This document shows positions 26,698 through 37,232 of a stretch of 64,000 nt of DNA, piece by piece (within the stretch, counting starts at the first letter, position 1; each line of letters begins with the position of its first letter). Source of the DNA: Hydractinia symbiolongicarpus (Eukaryota; Cnidaria; Hydrozoa; Anthoathecata; Hydractiniidae); NCBI RefSeq assembly GCF_029227915.1, contig NC_079877.1, positions 31,275,851-31,339,850 of the forward strand. Direction: 5' to 3'. The notes under the pieces are model-generated. The model was given only the letters and a program-made list of their open reading frames with translations, was not told the origin of the DNA and did not search any database. Made by a program: the position numbers and the translations under genes.

Positions 26698-28228
26698 ATG
26701 CAACCTAGTAATATCCGAAAACTATCGCTAAATACATGTTGGTACGAATACGTGACGCAACAGTTGTAACTCAAACAGATTGACACCGTTAGAAAGTCAA
26801 TGAAATGTTGTTTTTGAAACTGTCTCTATTTCTTCAGCGCGCGATAACGGCCAGGATTGGTCCCACAGCTAAGAAAGACTTATTTATCTAAATTTTTAAA
26901 TAAAGCGCTACCACAGAGCCTACTGAACTCGCTGAATTCCAGCAATCGTGTCGAATTAAGAAGAATGTTATTCCTTGGAGTTCAATTGGCTCATTTACCG
27001 CATTTATGAGGTCAAAGTCCAGAATCAATTCAATTAAATCCCACAGTCAAACGTTTCACTGATAAAAAAAATACAACTTAGTAATGTCGGAAGAAAATCA
27101 CTAAGTACATGTTGGTGCGAATATGTGACGCAACCATTGCAACTCAAACGGATTAAAACTGTTAGAAAGTCAATGAAATGTAGTTTTTGAAACTGTCTCT
27201 ATTTCTTCAGCGCGAATTAACGACTAGGATTCGACCCACAGTAAAAAATGACATATTTATCTTAATTTTTTAATAAAGCGCTACCACAGCGAGCAGTGTA
27301 ATCGCTGAGTTCCAGCAACCATGTCAAATTAAGAAGAATGTTATTCCTTGGAGAACAACTGGCTCATTTTTCACATTGATAAGGTCACAGTCCAGAATCA
27401 GTTTAATTAAGTTCCACAGTCACTCGTTTCACTGGTAAAAGAAATACAACTTAGTAATATCGGAAAGATATCACTAAATACATGTTGGTGCGAATATGTG
27501 ACGCAACCGTTGCAACTCAAACAGATTTATACCGCTAGAAAGTCAATGAAATGTAGTCTCTGAAACTGTTCCTATTTATTCAGCGCGTGCTAACGGCCAG
27601 GATTGGTCGCCACAGCAAAGAAAGACTTATTTATCTAAACTTTTAAATAAAGCGCTACCACAGAGCCTACTGAACTCGCTGAATTCCAGCAATCGTGTCG
27701 AATTAAGAAGAATGTTATTCCTTGGAGTCCAATTGGCTCATTTATCGCATTTATGAGGTCACAGTCCAGAATCAATTCAATTAAATCCCACAGTCAATCG
27801 TTTCACTGTTAAAAGCAATACAACTTAGTAATGTCGGAAGAAAATCACTAAGTACATGTTGGTGCGAATATGTGACGCAACGTTGCAACTCAAACGGATT
27901 AAAACTGTTAGAAAGTCAATGAAATGTAGTTTTTGAAACTGTCTCTATTTCTTCAGCGCGAACTAACGACTAGGATTCGACCCACAGTAAAAAATGACAT
28001 ATTTATCTTAATTTTTAAATAAAGCGCTACCACAGCGACCAGTGTAATCGCTGAGTTCCAGCAACCATGTCAAATTTAGAAGAATGTTATTCCTTGGAGA
28101 ACAACTGGCTCATTTTTCACATTGATAAGGTCACAGTCCAGAATCAGTTCAATTAACTCCCTAGTCAATCGTTTCACTGTTAAAAGCGATGCAACCTAGT
28201 AACATCCGAATACTATCGCTAAATACAT
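26698..28228 (+). repeat. Chimeric satellite monomers next to the transposon
   Basis: About four monomers that combine cassettes normally found apart. For example, CCCAAAGTTAGTTCA with TTGCACAG is followed by GCGATGCAACCTAG rather than GCGATATGAC (26644-26710). There are also small unique changes (GGTCGCCACAGC near 27606, GCAACGTTGC near 27880). The last monomer is cut at 28228 by the DNA transposon. Confidence 0.75.
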
Positions 28229-28252
28229 CTCGATGATATTAAGGTGCGAGTC
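28229..28252 (+). repeat. Left terminal inverted repeat of the transposon
   Basis: 24 bases beginning CTCGATGATATTAAGGTGCG, an exact reverse complement of 31023-31046. The match stops abruptly inward (GGTCTG against CAGAAA), which defines the repeat length. Confidence 0.95.
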
Positions 28253-28954
28253 GGTCTGCATTTTATGTTTGAAACATTCGTGAGGCAACGCACAATATTC
28301 TGCTGTTAAATTCCGGTCTGTGAAATTACTATACTAACGCAAGAATTTCAAAACAAGCTGCCAATGGATAAAAATAGTATTATTGTGCTGGGAAAGAAGA
28401 AGTGAATGTATCACTGTTTTAACCCCTTCTTCTCTTTCTTTTCTTTGAACATTGTATACATCCTGTTTTTTGTGATGCCAGATAGATGCTTTTGTAAAGT
28501 ACTTGTAAAGTACTAAGGATTGATCAGTTGTGACTAGTGACTAACAAAAGAAAGGCAGTGCAGTAGAGCTTGATGGGCAAAGGAGACCAAAACTAGCTAT
28601 AGATACATTGCCATATATCTATACTAAATGCTGTTTACAAGTACTAGTTTGGCCGTAAATTAATATTTTGGAGGGCTCATCTTTCCTAGCTAGCTACACA
28701 GTAAGCTATTAAATTTGAGATCAAATATAAGAAATTGTCACAAAACCTAGGTATAGCTAGCTAGCTATATCTTTACCTTTTTAAGGTATAAAAATAAGAA
28801 CAGCCAATTTTAAAACCAGCCTAAACATATTTAAAAACATATAATATAATATATTATGGCTTTATATTTATTTGTTTAAGCCATATACATATAAAGTTTA
28901 AAGTGGGACAAGTGCATTGCTGCTTTCTGTTTTTGTATCACATCTTTCATCACT
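28253..28954. other. Transposon interior without recognisable gene
   Basis: AT-rich sequence with frequent stops in all frames. It holds the 18 bp palindrome TATAGCTAGCTAGCTATA (28752-28769), and a hairpin with the perfect 8 bp stem TATGGCTT/AAGCCATA at 28855-28862 and 28878-28885. No homology is recognised. Confidence 0.6.
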
Positions 28955-28966
28955 TTGACACTGCAG

Positions 28967-29218
28967 AATTTTATAAAGGTGTGTACAATGAATGAACCTA
29001 ATAACGAAGTGTTTGATGCATTGGTTTTAAATCATACGATAGTTCTATCATGTGGATACGTTGTCTATGATAATGGTTCCACAGTCTTGTGGTCTACAAG
29101 CACATGTGAATTTGTAGAAACGTCTGGAACATCTACTGACACTTCGTCAGTTGAATCAAAAATTGTTTGTGATCAATTTTATGGATCAATCAGCAATGCA
29201 CTTTGTTCCATAAAATAA
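28967..29218 (+). CDS. Possible captured 3'-terminal exon or small ORF, unknown product
   Basis: I do not recognise this protein. The frame is open from before 28967 to a TAA at 29216-29218. The first ATG is at 28988 (MNEPNNEVFDAL...), giving 76 residues; there is no signal peptide or clear membrane segment, and serine and threonine are frequent in the second half. A pyrimidine-rich tract followed by ACACTGCAG immediately precedes 28967 and looks like a splice acceptor, so the stretch could be a last exon of 83 codons rather than a free-standing gene. It is the longest open frame inside the transposon and has more balanced codon usage than its AT-rich surroundings. It could be a host gene fragment carried by the element, or chance. 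No canonical AATAAA lies just downstream. Confidence 0.3.
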   Translation, partial: NFIKVCTMNEPNNEVFDALVLNHTIVLSCGYVVYDNGSTVLWSTSTCEFVETSGTSTDTSSVESKIVCDQFYGSISNALCSIK

Positions 29219-29365
29219 CAGTATATATATAATGTAAAACATGGTTTAAAAACTAATGATAAAAGGACTATATATTTACTGTAAAATATAAAAAAACTTT
29301 GAGGAACTTGACGTTATAAAGGTTTCTGTCATGTGAAATCAATTGATCTGGGTACATATTTTATT
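29219..29365. other. AT-rich transposon interior, nothing recognised
   Basis: Sequence between the possible exon and the nested inverted repeat, containing TATATATAT-like runs. No gene or signal can be supported. Confidence 0.5.
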
Positions 29366-29642
29366 CAGAGAAACTTTTCGTGAGAAAAACTTTCCAAATA
29401 TCTGTAGAAAGTTAAACTTTTGCAATTTGTGATTTCTAAGTTTTCGAATTTGCTCGTCAAAAGTTTTTTAAAAAAAATTAGTGGATAACATTGTGAACCA
29501 ACAATTTAAATTAAACTTTTGTATATAAATGTATAAACAATTCAGATTAAACATTTGTATATAAATGGTCATTTTTAAAAGTTTTGTAAAAAAGCCCTAA
29601 AATCGTAAAATTCGTGAAAGTTTCTCTTGCAAAAGTTTCTCC
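29366..29642. mobile_element. Nested MITE-like inverted-repeat element (~277 bp)
   Basis: The left arm (29366-29395, with GAGAAACTTTTCGTGAG) is an imperfect reverse complement of the right arm (29611-29642, with CTCTTGCAAAAGTTTCTC). The first 11 bases inward, GAGAAACTTTT, match perfectly; pairing then continues with mismatches through a CTTTC motif. The interior is AT-rich with no reading frame. This looks like an old miniature inverted-repeat element that jumped into, or was carried by, the larger transposon. I could not identify a clear target duplication, so the outer limits are approximate. Confidence 0.5.
29500..29567 (+). repeat. Short tandem duplication, 36 bp period
   Basis: AACAATTTAAATTAAACTTT and the following GTATATAAATG (29500-29531) recur with four changes at 29536-29567. 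It lies inside the MITE-like element. Confidence 0.8.
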
Positions 29643-29696
29643 AAATAAGGTTTCAAAATTTCAGCTGTGAAAAATCCAAGCAAGGTTAAAAGTGTA

Positions 29697-29711
29697 ATAT
29701 ATATATATATA
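29697..29711. repeat. AT dinucleotide microsatellite
   Basis: An uninterrupted run of alternating A and T of 15 bases, followed by CCATATTATT. Confidence 0.85.
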
Positions 29712-29893
29712 CCATATTATTAAACATTACATTCTGTTCTAATTCTGTTAATTTACGAAGAATTAGTTTATATTCACTACTTAATGGTGAATTTTCATCC
29801 AGGCAGCAGTCTATCTTGTATAATAAAAAAAAATTGAATTTTGATATCCACAGAAAAAGTTAAGTAGGCATCTGTAAAGTTTTGCATACTTAT

Positions 29894-29962
29894 GCCCTGT
29901 TGGTCTAATGGCTATGACACTCATACAAATGAGAGATCCAGGTTCAAATCCTGGACAGGGCA
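29894..29962 (+). tRNA. tRNA-like sequence with a defective anticodon arm (probable pseudogene)
   Basis: This 69-base stretch folds like a tRNA at three of four arms. The acceptor stem GCCCTGT pairs perfectly with ACAGGGC, followed by discriminator A. The D-stem GTC/GAC encloses TAATGGCTAT. The T-arm CCAGG-TTCAAAT-CCTGG is perfect, and box B reads GGTTCAAATCC. The anticodon region (CTCAT-ACAA-ATGAG) gives either a 5 bp stem with a 4-base loop, or a 3 bp stem with an 8-base loop, and neither is canonical. The total is about three bases shorter than a normal tRNA, as if three bases had been lost from the anticodon loop. It lacks CCA, as expected for nuclear genes. A decayed tRNA gene or a tRNA-derived promoter carried by the transposon fits best, so I assign no amino acid. 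Confidence 0.6.
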
Positions 29963-29984
29963 AGATAAAACATAATTATCTTGC
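29960..29984 (+). other. Hairpin overlapping the tRNA-like 3' end
   Basis: The 8 bp stem GCAAGATA/TATCTTGC (29960-29967 and 29977-29984) encloses a 9-base loop. It shares its first three bases with the end of the tRNA-like sequence. It has no T-run directly after it, so it is not a standard Pol III terminator. Confidence 0.45.
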
Positions 29985-31022
29985 ATCTACAACACAATAA
30001 TGAGTATATGATATTTATATAGCTATGTGAGGATAATTGGTATTTTTTAAATTATAGGGGGAGTGTTAAATGCATTCATCACTTTCATTTAAAGACCACA
30101 AAAATGCCATGTCTGGAGGATAGTGAACTGAACTGATCTAATAATATATTTACGTCTTGTATTTTATAGATCAAAACATTCAATAGAACTGATAAAAAAT
30201 AGAAATAATAAGTTTGTTAGTTCATTGGACGATCTTTATCCATTGTCAAGAAAAGGAGGCTAGCTATATATATACTTCTTAAATAGAAATTTTCGCTTGC
30301 GAACCAAGGGGATAATATTATAATGCTTTACCAATGTTTACATTTTTGCCGTTTCTGATTGACTCCGAGAAAACACATTATGCAGCTACCATATTTCTTT
30401 GATTTTATTGTTGTTCTCGGCTTTTGATTGGCTTAGGATTTAACATTTATTACACACTGCATCTTTCAAACTTGCGGACCAAGCTTCAGCAGTTTTTAGC
30501 TGAAACTTTGTAATATGGTTAAGAAAAGGGTTTGGGGCAACATGCATGCACTAGATACGTATATATAATTATTGTTCGTAATAAGCCATAGGATGAATGC
30601 TACAAACTATGTCTTCCTTAATGTAGTATCTGGCCTATAAACCATGTTATCCAAACAAAACCTTAGGTCAGAGAAACTTTTGAGGTGGTTTTTAGGACAT
30701 TACGTTGAACTAAAGCTCTCTTGGATGTTAAGGGAAACGTGATTTTGAGAGTTATATTGATACAGTTCTTATAAGCCAAAATTCGCGTTTTAGTAACATG
30801 CCATTGTGCTGCCCCATCTGATTTTCTATGAAAACCGTGTCTCGATCAAAGGCTTGTTACGCCCGAACAGCTACGTGGGAGCCATTATGTTTGCAACCAT
30901 TGAAAAGAGCATGAAATTTGCAGACCAGCGGTGGGTCACTTTATATCAGACTATGAAAAACAACTGAGAAATAGCCTCATCAAAGTTACGCTTTTTTACT
31001 TTACGAAAAGTGATGATTTCTG
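29985..31022. other. Transposon interior, right half, nothing recognised
   Basis: About 1 kb of AT-rich sequence with scattered stops in every frame. I found no reading frame worth reporting, no RNA gene and no repeat shared with the rest of the window. It presumably contains cis sequences needed for transposition next to the right end. Confidence 0.55.
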
Positions 31023-31046
31023 GACTCGCACCTTAATATCATCGAG
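31023..31046 (-). repeat. Right terminal inverted repeat of the transposon
   Basis: 24 bases ending CACCTTAATATCATCGAG, exactly complementary to the left end. The flanking AT (31047-31048) pairs with AT at 28227-28228 as the target duplication. Because the target ACATGT is a palindrome, the apparent inverted repeat extends four more bases outward. Confidence 0.95.
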
Positions 31047-31048
31047 AT

Positions 31049-34000
31049 GTTGGTACGAATACGTGAAGCAACCGTTGTAACTCAAACAGATTGACACCGT
31101 TAGAAAGGCAATGAAATGTAGTTTTTGAAACTGTCTCTATTTCTTCAGCGCGCGATAACGGCTAGGATTGGTATCACTGCAAAAAATACCTTATTTATCT
31201 TATTTTTTTAACAAAGCGCTACCACAGAGCCTAAGGTAATCGCTGAATTCCGGCAATCATGTCAAATTAAGAAGAATGTTATTCCTTGGGGACCAATTGG
31301 GTCATTTATCACATTTATAAGGTCACAGTCCAGAATCAGTTTAATTAATTTCCACAGTCACTCGTTTCACTGGTAAAAGAAATACAACTTAGTAATGTCG
31401 GAAGAAAATCACTAAATACATGTTGGTGCGAATATGTGACGCAACCGTTGCAACTCAAACGGATTGACACCGTTAGAAAGTCAATGAAATGTAGTTTTTG
31501 AAACTGTCTCTTTTTCTACAGCGCGAACTAGCGACTAGGATTCGTCCCACAGTAAAAAATGACTTATTTATCTTAATTTTTTAGTAACGCGCTACCACAG
31601 AGCCCAGTGCAATCGCTGAGTTCCAGCAATCATGTCAAATTAAGAAGAATCTTATTCCTTGGAGAACAATTGTCTCATTTATCACATTTATAAGGTCACA
31701 GTCCAGAATCAGTTTAATTAATTCCCACAGTCAATCGTTTCACTGTTAAAAGCAATACAACTTAGTAATGTCGGAAGAAAATCACTAAATACCTGTTGGT
31801 ACGAATATGTGACGCAACCGTTGTAACTCAAACGGATTTAAACCGCTAGAAAGTCAATGAAATGTAGTCTTTGAAACTGTTCCTAATTTTTCAGCGCGCG
31901 ATAACGGCTAGGATTGGTATCACTGCAAAAAATACCTTATTTATCTTATTTTTTTAACAAAGTGCTACCACAGAGCCTAAGGCAATCGCTGAATTCCGGC
32001 AATCATGTCAAATTAAGAAGAATGTTATTCCTTGGAGACCAATTGGCTCATTTATCACATTTATAAGGTCACAGTCCAGAATCAGTTTAATTAATTTCCA
32101 CAGTCACTCGTTTCACTGGTAAAAGAAATACAACTTAGTAATGTCGGAAGAAAATCACTAAATACATGTTGGTACGAATACGTGACGCAACCGTTGTAAC
32201 TCAAACAGATTGACACCGTTAGAAAGTCAATGAAATGTAGTTTTTGAAACTGTCTCTATTTCTTCAGCGCGCGATAACGGCTAGGATTGGTATCACTGCA
32301 AAAAATACCTTATTTATCTTATTTTTTTAACAAAGTGCTACCACAGAGCCTAAGGTAATCGCTGAATTCCGGCAATCATGTCAAATTAAGAAGAATGTTA
32401 TTCCTTGGAGACCAATTGGCTCATTTATCACATTTATAAGGTCACAGTCCAGAATCAGTTTAATTAATTTCCACAGTCACTCGTTTCACTGGTAAAAGAA
32501 ATACAACTTAGTAATGTCGGAAGAAAATCACTAAATACATGTTGGTGCGAATATGTGACGCAACCGTTGCAACTTAAACGGATTGACACCGTTAGAAAGT
32601 CAATGAAATGTAGTTTTTGAAACTGTCTCTATTTCTTCAGCGCGAACTAACGACTAGGATTCGTCCCACAGTAAAAAATGATTTATTTATCTTAATTTTT
32701 TAGTAAAGCGCTACCACAGAGCCCAGTGTAATCGCTGAGTTTCAGCAATCATGTCCAATTAAGAAGAATCTTATTCCTTGGAGAACAATTGGCTCATTTA
32801 TCACATTTATAAGGTCACAGTCCACAATCAGTTCAATTAACTCCCACAGTCAATCGTTTCACTGTTAAAAGCAATACAACTTAGTAATGTCGGAAGAAAA
32901 TCACTAAATACATGTTGGTACGAATATGTGACGCAACCGTTGTAACTCAAACGGATTTAAACCGCTAGAAAGTCAATGAAATGTAGTCTTTGAAACTGTT
33001 CCTAATTTTTCAGCGCGTGCTAACGGCCAGGATTGGTCCCACAGTAAGAAAAGACTTATTTATCTAAATTTTTAAATTAGGCGCTACCACAGAGCGTAAT
33101 GTAATCGCTGAATTCCAGCAATCATGTCAAATTAAGAAGAATGTTATTCCTTGGAGACCAATTGCCTCATTTATCACATTAATAAGGTCACAGTCCATAA
33201 TCAGTTCAATTAATTCCCACAGACAATCGTTTCACTGTTAAAAGCAATGCAACTTAGTATTGTCGGAAGAAAATCGCTAAATACATGTTGGTACGAATAT
33301 GTGACGCAACCGTTGTAACTCAAACGGATTGACACCGTTAGAAAGTCAAAGAAATGTAGATTTTGAAACTGCCTCTATTTTTTCCATGCGAACTAACGGC
33401 TAGGATTGGTCCCACAGTAACAAATGACTTATTTATCTTAATTTTTTAATAAAGCGCTACCACAGCGCCCAGTGTAATCGCTGAGTTTCAGCAATCATTT
33501 TAAATTAAGAAAAATGTTATTATATGGAGACCAATTGTCTCATTTATGACATTTATAAGGTCACAGTCCAGAATCAGTTCAATTAATTCCCACAGTCAAT
33601 CGTTTCACTATTAAAAGCAATACAACTTAGTAATATCGGAAGAAAATCACTAAATACATGTTGGTACGAATATGTGATGCAACCGTTGTAACTCAAACGG
33701 ATTGACACCGTTAGAAAGTCAATGAAATGTAGTTTTTGAAACCGTCGCTATTTCTTTAGCGCGCAAAAACGGCTAGGATTGGTCCCACAGTAAAAAATGA
33801 CTTATTTACCTAAATTTTTAAATGAAGCGCTACCACAGCGCGCAGTGTAATCGCTGAGTTCCGGCAATCATGTCAAATTAAGAAGAATGTTATTTCTTGG
33901 AGTCCAGTTGGCTCATTGATCACATTTATAAGGTCACAGCCCAAAGTTAGTTCAATTAAGTTGCACAGTCAATCGTTTCACTGTTAAAAGCGATATGACT

Positions 34001-37000
34001 TAGTAATATCGGAAAGATATCACTAAATACATGTTGGTACGAATATGTGACGTTACCGTGGTAACTCAAACAGATTTATACTGCTAGAAAGTCAATGAAA
34101 TGTAGTCTCTGAAGCTGTTCCTATTTATTCAGCGCGTGCTAACGGCCAGGATTGATCCCACAGCAAAGAAAGACTTATTTATCTTAACTTTTTAATAAAG
34201 CGCTACCACAGCGCCCAGTGTAATCGCTGAGTTCCAGCAATCATGTCAAATTAAGAAGAATGTTACTTCTTGTAGTCAAACTGCCTCATTTATCACATTT
34301 AAAAGGTCAAAGTCCAAAATCAGTTCAAATAAGTCCCATAGTCAAACGTCTCACTGTTAAAAGCGATGCAACCTAGTAATATCCGAATAATATCGCTAAA
34401 TACATGTTGGTACGAATATGTGACGCAACCGTTGTAACTCAAACGGATTAACGCCGGTAGAAATTCAATGAAATGTAGTCTTTGGAACTGTTCCTATTTG
34501 TTCAGCGTGTGCTAACGGCCAGGATTGGTCCCACAGTAAGAAAAGTCTTATTTATCTAAATATTTAAGTAAAGCGCTACCACAGAGCCTAATGTAGCCGC
34601 AGAATTCCAGCAATTATGTCAAATTAAGAAGAATGTTATTCCTTGGAGACCAATTGCCTCATTTATCACATTAATAAGGTCACAGTCCAGAATCAGTTCA
34701 ATTAATTCCCACAGTCAATCGTTTCACTGTTAAAAGCAATGCAACTTAGTATTGTCGGAAGAAAATCACTAAATACATGTTGGTACGAATATGTTTTTAA
34801 TAAAGCGCTACCACAGCGCCCAGTGTAATCGCTGAGTTTCAGCAATCATTTTAAATTGACAAAAATGTTATTCCTTGGAGACCAATTGGCTTATTTATGA
34901 CATATATAAGGTCACAGTCCAGAATCAGTTCAATTAATTCCCACAGTTAATCGTTACACTATTAAAAGCAATACAACTTAGTAATATCGGAAGAAAATCA
35001 CTAAATACATGTTGGTACGAATATGTGACGCAACCGTTGTAACTCAAACGGATTGACACCGTTAGAAAGTCAAAGAAATGTAGATTTTGAAACTGCCTCT
35101 ATTTCTTCAGCGCGCGAAAACGGCTAGGATTGGTCCTACAGCAAAGAAAGACTTATTTATCTAAATTTTTAAATAAAGCGCTACCACAGAGCCTACTGAA
35201 CTCGCTGAATTCCAGCAATCGTGTCGAATTAAGAAGAATGTTATTCCTTGGAGTCCAATTGGCTCATTTACCGCATTTAAAAGGTCACAGTCCAGAATCA
35301 GTTTAATTAATTCCCACAGTCAATCGTTTCACTGTTAAAAGCAATACAACTTAGTAATGTCGGAAGAAAAACACTAAATACATGTTGGTGCGAACATGTG
35401 ACGCAACCGTTACAACTCAAACGGATTGACACCGTTAGAAAGTCAATGAAATGCAGTTTTTGAAACTGTCTCTATTTCTTCATCGCGCGATAACGACTAG
35501 GATCCGTCCCACAGTAAAAAATGACTTATTTATCTTAAATTTTTAGTAAAGCGCTACCACAGAGCCCAGTGTAATCGCTGAGTTCCAGCAATCATGTCAA
35601 ATTAAGAAGAATGTTATTCCTTGGAGAACAATTAGCTCATTTATCACATTTATAAGGTCACAGTCCAGAATCAGTTTAATTAATTCCCACAGTCAATTGT
35701 TTCACTGTTAAAAGCAATACAACTTAGTAATGTCGGAAGAGAATCACTAAATACATGTTGATGCGAACAAATGACGCAACCGTTGCAACTCAAACGGATT
35801 GACACCGTTAGAAAGTCAATGAAATGCAGTTTTTGAAACTGTCTCCATTTCCTCAGCGCGAACTAACGACCAGGATTCGTTCCACAGTAAAAAATGCCTT
35901 GTTTATCTTAATTTTTTAATAAAGCGCTACCAGAGCGCCTAGTGTAATCGCTGATTTCCAGCAATCATGTCAAATTATGAAGAATGTTATTCCTTGGAGA
36001 CCAAAGGCCTCACTTATCACATTAATGAGGTCACATTCCATAATCAGTTCTATTAATTCGCACAGCCAATCGTTTCACTGTTAAAAGCAATACAACTTAG
36101 TAATATCGGAAAAAAATCACTAAATACATGTTGATACGAATATGTGACGCAACCGTTGCAACTCAAACGGATTGACACGGTTAGAAAATCAATGAAATGT
36201 AGTTTTTGAAACTGCCTCTATTTCTTCAGCGCGAACTAACGACTAGGATTCGTCCCACAGTAAAAAATGGCTTTTTTATCCTAATTTTTTAATAAAGCGC
36301 TATCACAGCGCCCAGTGTAATCGCTGAGTTCCAGCAATCATGTCAAATTAAGAAGAATGTTATTCCTTGGAGAACAATTGGCTCATTTATCACATTTATA
36401 AGGTCACAGTCTAGAATCAGTTTAATTAATTCCCACAGTCAATCGTTTCACTGGTAAAAGCAACACAACTTAGTAATGTCGGAAGAAAGTCACTAAATAT
36501 ATGTTGGTGCGAATATGTGACGCAACCGTTGCAACTCAAACGGATTGACACCGTTAGAAAGTCAATGAAATGTAGTTTTGGAAACTGTCTCTATTTCTGC
36601 AGCGCGAACTAACGACTAGGATTCGTCCCACAGTAAAAAATGACTTATTTATCTTATTTCTTTAATAAAGCGCTACAACAGCGCCCAGTGTAATCGCTGA
36701 GTTCCAGCAATCATGTCAATTTAAGAAGAATGTTATTCATTGGAGAACAATTGGCTCATTTTTCACATTTATAAGATGACAGTCCAGAATCAGTTGAATT
36801 AACTCCCTCAGTCAATCGTTTCACTGTTAAAAGCAATACAATTTAGTAATATGGGAAGAAAATCACTAAATGCATGTTGGTACGAATATGTGACGCAACC
36901 GTTGTAACTCAAACGGATTGACACCGTTAGAAAGTCAATGAAATCTAGTTTTTGAAACTGTCTCTATTTCTTCAGCGCAAACTAACGACTAGGATTTGTC

Positions 37001-37232
37001 CCACAATAAAAAATGACTTATTTATCTTAATTTTTTAATAAAGCGCTACCACAGCGCCCAGTGTAATCGCTGAGTTCCAGCAATCATGTCAAATTAAGAA
37101 GAATGTTATTCCTTGGAGAACAATTGCCTCATTTTTTACATTTATAAGGTCACAGTCCAGAATCACTTCAATTAACTCCCTCAGTGAATCGTTTCACAGT
37201 TAAAAGCAATACAACTTAGAAATATCGGAAGA
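31049..37232 (+). repeat. Heterogeneous satellite monomers right of the transposon
   Basis: About 17 monomers. The first resemble the 22000-23500 region, including two units related by a 372 bp shift (about 31900-32160 and 32270-32530, with GGTATCACTGC and GGTAAAAGAAATAC). Later ones include the CCCAAAGTTAGTTCA subfamily (33939) and a truncated monomer at 34792. No gene is visible. Confidence 0.8.
34776..34812 (+). repeat. Truncated monomer junction (about 145 bases missing)
   Basis: The monomer start TGTTGGTACGAATATG runs directly into TTTTTAATAAAGCGC at 34792. This skips the CCGTT/AACGG section and the AGCGCG patch. Microhomology of T and AT at the join is consistent with an illegitimate or slipped deletion. 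Both sides are otherwise ordinary monomers. Confidence 0.85.

Larger units (their letters stand above)
1..28228 (+). repeat. Satellite array, left part (~372 bp monomer)
   Basis: Head-to-tail tandem copies of one monomer, all in the same orientation. The landmark GTTGGTRCGAATATGTGACG recurs about every 370-374 bases, starting mid-monomer at the window edge. Other landmarks in every copy are AGCGCTACCACAG, TTCCAGCAATCATGTC, GTTATTCCTTGGAG and CACTGTTAAAAGC. Monomers differ by diagnostic variant cassettes rather than by random drift alone. All frames are closed frequently by stops, so the unit is not coding. Only a SINE at 24554-24874 interrupts this part. Satellites of this kind are common at centromeres, pericentromeres and subtelomeres, but nothing here proves the location. 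Confidence 0.97.
28229..31046 (+). mobile_element. Non-autonomous DNA transposon, 2818 bp, 24 bp TIRs
   Basis: This non-satellite block is bounded by perfect 24 bp terminal inverted repeats that start CTCGATGATATTAAGG. It splits one monomer: left flank CTAAATACAT, right flank ATGTTGGTACG, against the intact CTAAATACATGTTGG, which gives a 2 bp AT duplication. The interior is AT-rich and has no long reading frame, so no transposase is present and movement would need a partner element. A 2 bp target duplication with AT fits few superfamilies. From memory IS4EU/ISL2EU elements make 2 bp duplications, while Tc1/mariner uses TA; I cannot assign it. Cargo includes a possible exon, a tRNA-like sequence and a nested inverted repeat. 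The strand is arbitrary. Confidence 0.9.

Noticed and set aside
28229-31046. An autonomous transposase gene in the 2.8 kb transposon
   Set aside because: The longest open frame is under 90 codons and no catalytic motif is visible on either strand.
28229-31046. Tc1/mariner assignment
   Set aside because: The duplicated dinucleotide at the junction is AT, not TA, and the terminal sequence CTCGATGATA does not begin like typical mariner ends.
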